Assembly: GCA_006386115.1 (NCBI GenBank)
Contig: VFIW01000098.1
Coordinates: 62,001-126,000 of the forward strand
DNA from: Globisporangium splendens
Lineage: Eukaryota; Oomycota; Peronosporomycetes; Pythiales; Pythiaceae
Direction: 5' to 3'
Length of the DNA: 64,000 nt
The translations under genes were made by a program, and so were the position numbers. The notes below the pieces were generated by a model. It was not told the origin of the DNA and searched no databases. It saw only the letters and a program-made list of their open reading frames with translations. Shown here piece by piece: positions 59,855 through 64,000 of this stretch; position 1 is the first letter of the stretch, and the number at the start of each line of letters is the position of its first letter.

Positions 59855-61654
59855 ATGGTGCGAGTGAACACGGCTCGCTTGGCTTCTTGGCTCATGCTCT
59901 TTGTCGCGGCTGGCGCCCCCAGCGCCTCTGCGCACGTCGTACCCCGCTCAGGCGTGCACTGCCGAACGCTGGAGAGCGCCTTGGAGATGATCAAGGAGCG
60001 CTGTCTGTGCCAACCTTGCCACCTGTGCGAGATGAACCTCGATAAGGGCGGCTGCGCGTTGATCGAGACGCCAGGCATGGATCTCTCGGACGGCTCGGAT
60101 GTCGAGATCGAGCAGCCGTTGCTGGAGCCAACGGACTGGTTCTTGAGCAAGGACGAGATCACCAAGTCACGCGGAGGTGTCCCACGTGACGACCTCTCCG
60201 TGTTTTCCTCGGGCAACCAGGTGACTGCGTTCGCGGCATCGAGCGAGTACTTCCAATCGGTTTTCGATGACATTGAAACCGCGGGAGCTGGCCACCGCAT
60301 CTTCCTTACAGGCTGGAGCGTGGACGAAGTGCCATTCAAGCCGCAGGAGGACCCAACGGGCGAGATCTCGAGCTTCGGCAAAGTATTTGGCAGCGCGATC
60401 GCACGTGGCGCCAACTTCCACGCGCTCGTGTGGAGCAACTTGCTGGAGACCGAGCAGAACGTGCAAATGCGCGACTACTTGCACAACCTCCCGCACACTG
60501 AGGGTGCCGGCAAAGCACACTTCATGTTCGACGACCGGTTGGTCGCCGCCATTTCGTCGCACCACCAGAAATCCGTGATCATCGAGCGCGAGCACGACCT
60601 CGTCGCGTACGTCGGAGGCGTCGACCTGACTTCGGACCGGTGGGACACGATCCACCACAACCAGGACCAACTGCGCGCCGACGCTGGCATCCAACGCATC
60701 TACAACGGATGGGTGGACGCCCATGTGCGCATTGTCGGTCCTGCGACCAAGGACGTCGCTGCGAACTTCCTCGCGCGCTGGAACTCCAAGACCAAGGCGT
60801 CGCAGGACTTGCTCGACGACTACCTGAACTTTGAGAACCCCGACCATGGCGAGATTCCCGTGGGCACGTGCGCGCACGACCCGGAGCGCGATTCTGCGCA
60901 CACTGGTACCCACCACGTGCAAATCGGACGAACGTTCAGCTGCGAGTACAAGAACTACGAGTTTGCACCCAAGGGCGAGCGCACGATCTACGAGGCGCGC
61001 ATCAAGGCCATCCGCAACGCCAAGAACTACATCTACATCGAAGACCAGTACTTTGTGCTCGTGCCGCAGCTTCTGCAGGAGCTCCTCCAGGTGCTCCCGC
61101 GTCTGCAGCGCATCATCGTCGTCGTGCCTCGTCCTGATTCGTCAGCGACGCTCGCCGGGTACGAAAAGTTCATGTTTGACAACGTCGAACCGATCCAAAA
61201 GATGTACCCGAACAAGTTCCAGTTCTACACGACGAAGAAGAGCCGCTCGATCTACGTGCACACGAAGCTCGTGATCATCGACGACGTGTACGTGACCGTG
61301 GGCTCGGCCAACTGGAACCGTCGCAGCATGACGTCGGACTCGGAGATCGCCGCCAACATCATCGACGACGAGCACGTGCAGTCCCCTGATGGCATCACCG
61401 TCAACAAGTTCGCGCGCGACTTCCGCATCCGCAAGTTCGTCGAGAAGACCGGGCTCTCGTACGAGGCGCTCGACGCCATGACGTTCATGGAGGCTGCGAA
61501 CGCGCTCGATGTCGCCGCCGAGACCGAAGACACGATCATTGAGCCCATGGAGCTCGACGAGAAGTTCTACTTTGCGGCGTACAGCAGCGAGCACGTGCGC
61601 GAGTTCGTCGACGCCGAAGATATTTGCGAGGAGCCTGTCAAGGACGAATTGTAG
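59855..61654 (+). CDS. secreted phospholipase D-like protein 2
   Basis: Predicted 599 residues, closely related to gene 1 along its length. It has a signal peptide (ARLASWLMLFVAAGAPSASA), a Cys-rich segment CLCQPCHLCEMNL, a first half-site HHQKSVIIE (about 235; Glu where Asp is usual) with YVGGVDL, and a second half-site VHTKLVIIDD...VGSANW (about 468), canonical. Conserved flanks such as KNYIYIEDQYFVLVP are shared by all three genes. It is more GC-rich at third positions than gene 1. The frame is open upstream without an ATG in a signal-peptide context, so 59855 is preferred. No break is visible. Confidence 0.87.
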   Translation: MVRVNTARLASWLMLFVAAGAPSASAHVVPRSGVHCRTLESALEMIKERCLCQPCHLCEMNLDKGGCALIETPGMDLSDGSDVEIEQPLLEPTDWFLSKDEITKSRGGVPRDDLSVFSSGNQVTAFAASSEYFQSVFDDIETAGAGHRIFLTGWSVDEVPFKPQEDPTGEISSFGKVFGSAIARGANFHALVWSNLLETEQNVQMRDYLHNLPHTEGAGKAHFMFDDRLVAAISSHHQKSVIIEREHDLVAYVGGVDLTSDRWDTIHHNQDQLRADAGIQRIYNGWVDAHVRIVGPATKDVAANFLARWNSKTKASQDLLDDYLNFENPDHGEIPVGTCAHDPERDSAHTGTHHVQIGRTFSCEYKNYEFAPKGERTIYEARIKAIRNAKNYIYIEDQYFVLVPQLLQELLQVLPRLQRIIVVVPRPDSSATLAGYEKFMFDNVEPIQKMYPNKFQFYTTKKSRSIYVHTKLVIIDDVYVTVGSANWNRRSMTSDSEIAANIIDDEHVQSPDGITVNKFARDFRIRKFVEKTGLSYEALDAMTFMEAANALDVAAETEDTIIEPMELDEKFYFAAYSSEHVREFVDAEDICEEPVKDEL

Positions 61655-62461
61655 ACGCTGGTTGCGCGGACTTTGAAGCCATTACGCTCATATGTGCCAC
61701 AAGCAACAGTGAAAACATGAATATTGAACTTGCCTTTTCGATCCTTCATTGATGTTTTGCATGCTGGACTGTCACGCTATCCACGTTTATAAACCGATCC
61801 CAGCTTTCAACGAATTCACCAAGATGGGACCTAAAAGTGGAGCGCACGCTGACCAACGTGAGATCGTTCGTTCCTCCATGATTCTCATTCATTAGGATGA
61901 GTAGAAGGACCAGACAGGACTCTCAGAACAAGAACGTGCGGATAATGGGAGAAGCACAGCATCCTTTCCGAGAGTCCTAGTGCATCAATATGAGAGGAAA
62001 AAAGGTAACCAACGCAAGGGAGGCAATTTCTGTATTATAGTGTATATAGAAAGGTCTGGTATATCAACGAATTTGTATAATAAAGAGGAAGTCGTAGGAG
62101 TGTCAGCAACTCGGCAACCGCCTCCATGCACCGTCTCGGCTGGAGAAGGGGGATCACTTTTCGAAACCACGCGAAATACCCAGCTGAGCGCCAGCGATCA
62201 CCTGCCGCACGTTTGCCTTCCTCGCGTCAGCGCACCCTTTCGATTCACCTAGAAGATAAATTTTGAATCCAAGTCGAGAGAAAATAGGCGCAGTATCCAG
62301 AATGCGAGTGAGAAACGGACGTGTCGTTCGGATCATGCTGTTAGTCGCTTGCTATTTTGCATTTGCTATTTTGCGTTGCTCACAGCAGAACCAGCCGGCA
62401 AAGCAGCAACGCGAATATTCCACAAGGATTTCACTAAAGGCGCTTGATTTTGCATTCAAGC
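61655..62461. other. no gene recognised
   Basis: About 800 bp, AT-rich around 61980-62110, between PLD-like genes 2 and 3. I see no gene. Confidence 0.5.
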
Positions 62462-64000
62462 ATGATGAAGGTACTGCGTCATTCCGTCGTGACCAGTGTT
62501 GCGTTTGTGATCGCCCATGCCGCCAATGCAGCCCATGCTCAGACGGCGATGCGAGCTCACCGCCAAGGTGTGATCTGCACGCGGCTTGATCCAGCGCTCA
62601 CGATGGACGAGAAACTGTGTCCGTGTCGACCCTGCCACATGTGCGAGCTCGACACCACGCAGACCTCATGCGTACTGATCCCGACTCCCGGAATGGACTT
62701 GTCCGATGGCTCCGACGTTCCTGTGGAGCAGCCAGTCACAGACTTGGATTTGTGGTTCTTGACCGAAGACGAGATCACGGCCACGCGCCGTGGCATCCCA
62801 CGCGATGACTTGGCTGTGTACTCGACCGGCAACAAGGTGTCGGCATACGTCGCGCCAGAAGAGTTCTTCAATGCCGCATACAAGGATATCCAAGCAACGG
62901 GTCCTGGTGACCGCATCTTTCTCACATCCTGGACGGTGGACAATACGCCGCTGGATCCTCGAAACGATGCCAATGGAGACACGACAGGCGCTAAAGCGGT
63001 TTTCGCCGACGTCGTTGCACGTGGCGCTCAGTTTTACGCGCTAGCACACGTCAACTATTGGGAAAAGGAAGACAACCTGGACATGAGAGACCACATCAAC
63101 GCGCTGCTGCCTTCGCCGAACGGCGGCAAAGCGCGGTTCCTCTTTGACGATCGCAAGGCTAGCGAGGGAGACTCGCACCACCAGAAGACTCTCGTCATTG
63201 AGAACGAGAGCAGCGTCGTCGCCTATGTCGGTGGCATCGATTTGGCTGTTGACCGCTGGGACAACTTGATTCACAACCAGACGTCTGGTTGGATGGATTG
63301 CCATTTGCGCATCGCTGGTCCGGCTGCCAAGGACGTGTCGACGAACTTTCTCACGCGCTGGAACTCGGAGGCGAGGATCGGCGCCTTCCTCTCGGGCGAA
63401 TTGGCAGATTTCATCAACCCAGAGTACTGGCACTTGCCAGTGTTTCCCCGCCCTCCGCCTCAACAGTTTGGTCAGCACAGCGTCCAGATCGTGCGGACGT
63501 ACAACCCGCAGTACGCAAAGTACGAAGGCGCACCGAAAGGTGAGCAGTCCCTCTATGAAGCGCGCATCAAGGCGATCCGGAACGCGAAAAACTACATTTA
63601 CATTGAGGACCAGTACTTTGTGCTGGTGCCAAGGTTTCTCGAGGAGCTCCTGAACGTACTTCCCGGGCTGCAGCGCCTGATTGTCGTCGTCCAGCGCCCC
63701 GGCAGCGACGAAGAGTACGCGCCATACAAGCGACTGCTCCACGAAATGGCGGCACCCATCCAGATGAAGTACCCGAACAAGTTCCAGCTCTACTCGACGA
63801 AAGAGCGACGGAATATCTACATCCACACAAAGCTGGTGCTCATCGATGATGTGTATGTGTCCATCGGTTCGGCGAACTGGAACGACTGCAGCATGTTCTC
63901 GGACGCTGAGCTCAATGCGAACGTCGTCGACCGCAGGCTCGTGGACTCCGCTGACGGCATCCTCGTCACGAAACTTGCACTTGATTATCGAATTCGAAAG
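62462..64000 (+). CDS. secreted phospholipase D-like protein 3 (partial at window end)
   Basis: 513 codons are visible and the frame is still open at the window edge. The start MMKVLRHSVVTSVAFVIAHA is a signal peptide. The Cys-rich segment is CPCRPCHMCELD. The first half-site is HHQKTLVIE with YVGGIDL (about 238), and the second is IHTKLVLIDD...IGSANW (about 453). By comparison with gene 2, about 80 residues should follow. It is the most diverged of the three complete genes, for example WNDCSMFSDAE where the others have WNRRSMTSDSE. Confidence 0.85.
   Translation, partial: MMKVLRHSVVTSVAFVIAHAANAAHAQTAMRAHRQGVICTRLDPALTMDEKLCPCRPCHMCELDTTQTSCVLIPTPGMDLSDGSDVPVEQPVTDLDLWFLTEDEITATRRGIPRDDLAVYSTGNKVSAYVAPEEFFNAAYKDIQATGPGDRIFLTSWTVDNTPLDPRNDANGDTTGAKAVFADVVARGAQFYALAHVNYWEKEDNLDMRDHINALLPSPNGGKARFLFDDRKASEGDSHHQKTLVIENESSVVAYVGGIDLAVDRWDNLIHNQTSGWMDCHLRIAGPAAKDVSTNFLTRWNSEARIGAFLSGELADFINPEYWHLPVFPRPPPQQFGQHSVQIVRTYNPQYAKYEGAPKGEQSLYEARIKAIRNAKNYIYIEDQYFVLVPRFLEELLNVLPGLQRLIVVVQRPGSDEEYAPYKRLLHEMAAPIQMKYPNKFQLYSTKERRNIYIHTKLVLIDDVYVSIGSANWNDCSMFSDAELNANVVDRRLVDSADGILVTKLALDYRIRK

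Noticed and set aside
1..64000. CRISPR array, tRNA or rRNA genes
   Set aside because: No regularly spaced short repeats and no cloverleaf or rRNA-like stretch noticed by eye; a tRNAscan-type search was not possible.

Overview
The window reads as nuclear DNA of an oomycete, most likely a Peronosporales species (Phytophthora, Pythium or downy-mildew type). The evidence is GC-rich compact genes, introns of roughly 75-90 bp, oomycete-type initiator motifs (CATTYYYCAAYT-like) 30-90 bp upstream of several start codons, a chromodomain Ty3/Gypsy element, and families typical of this group: secreted PLD-like proteins, divergent bZIP-like proteins with a START-like domain, and dienelactone hydrolase arrays. 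Everything was read by eye; no database search was run.

Layout. 2.4-12.6 kb holds two paralogous CPA2/Kef-type cation:proton antiporters with C-terminal nucleotide-binding folds. They flank an isoprenylcysteine methylesterase-like hydrolase and a small secreted membrane protein. 12.9-19.8 kb holds a broken aldo-keto reductase followed by five dienelactone hydrolase (DLH) copies: three intact, one with a single nonsense codon, and one truncated. A secreted PAN+CAP protein lies at 20.3-21.1 kb. A Ty3/Gypsy retrotransposon occupies 21.7-29.5 kb on the minus strand. It carries gag, protease, RT, RNase H, integrase and chromodomain segments, is broken by one frameshift and by an LTR inserted in the opposite orientation, and has a long coiled-coil ORF antisense to the integrase tail and chromodomain.

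31.5-51.5 kb is a cluster of bZIP-like genes. Each has a basic region, a phase-0 intron, then coiled coils; all but one (34,778-35,748) also keep at least part of a START-like domain. Inside the cluster, an SDR gene and a divergent bZIP pair have been copied in inverted orientation almost without change, and the copies have decayed in a complementary way so that one intact version of each gene survives. 52.7-54.9 kb is a mitochondrial succinyl-CoA:3-ketoacid CoA transferase with eight exons. 55.1-56.2 kb has two gene fragments fused head to tail. 56.4-64 kb is an array of secreted PLD-like genes (one deletion remnant, two complete, one running off the end).

The most unusual item is the antisense ORF at 22,400-23,467. 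It and the pol frame appear to be dual-coding over about 725 bp, with the structured part of each protein opposite the disordered part of the other. An oomycete initiator-like motif lies just upstream, and two perfect CRE (TGACGTCA) sites sit in the adjacent LTR. Functional statements on the antiporters, DLH, SDR and PLD families are family-level; substrates are not visible from sequence.
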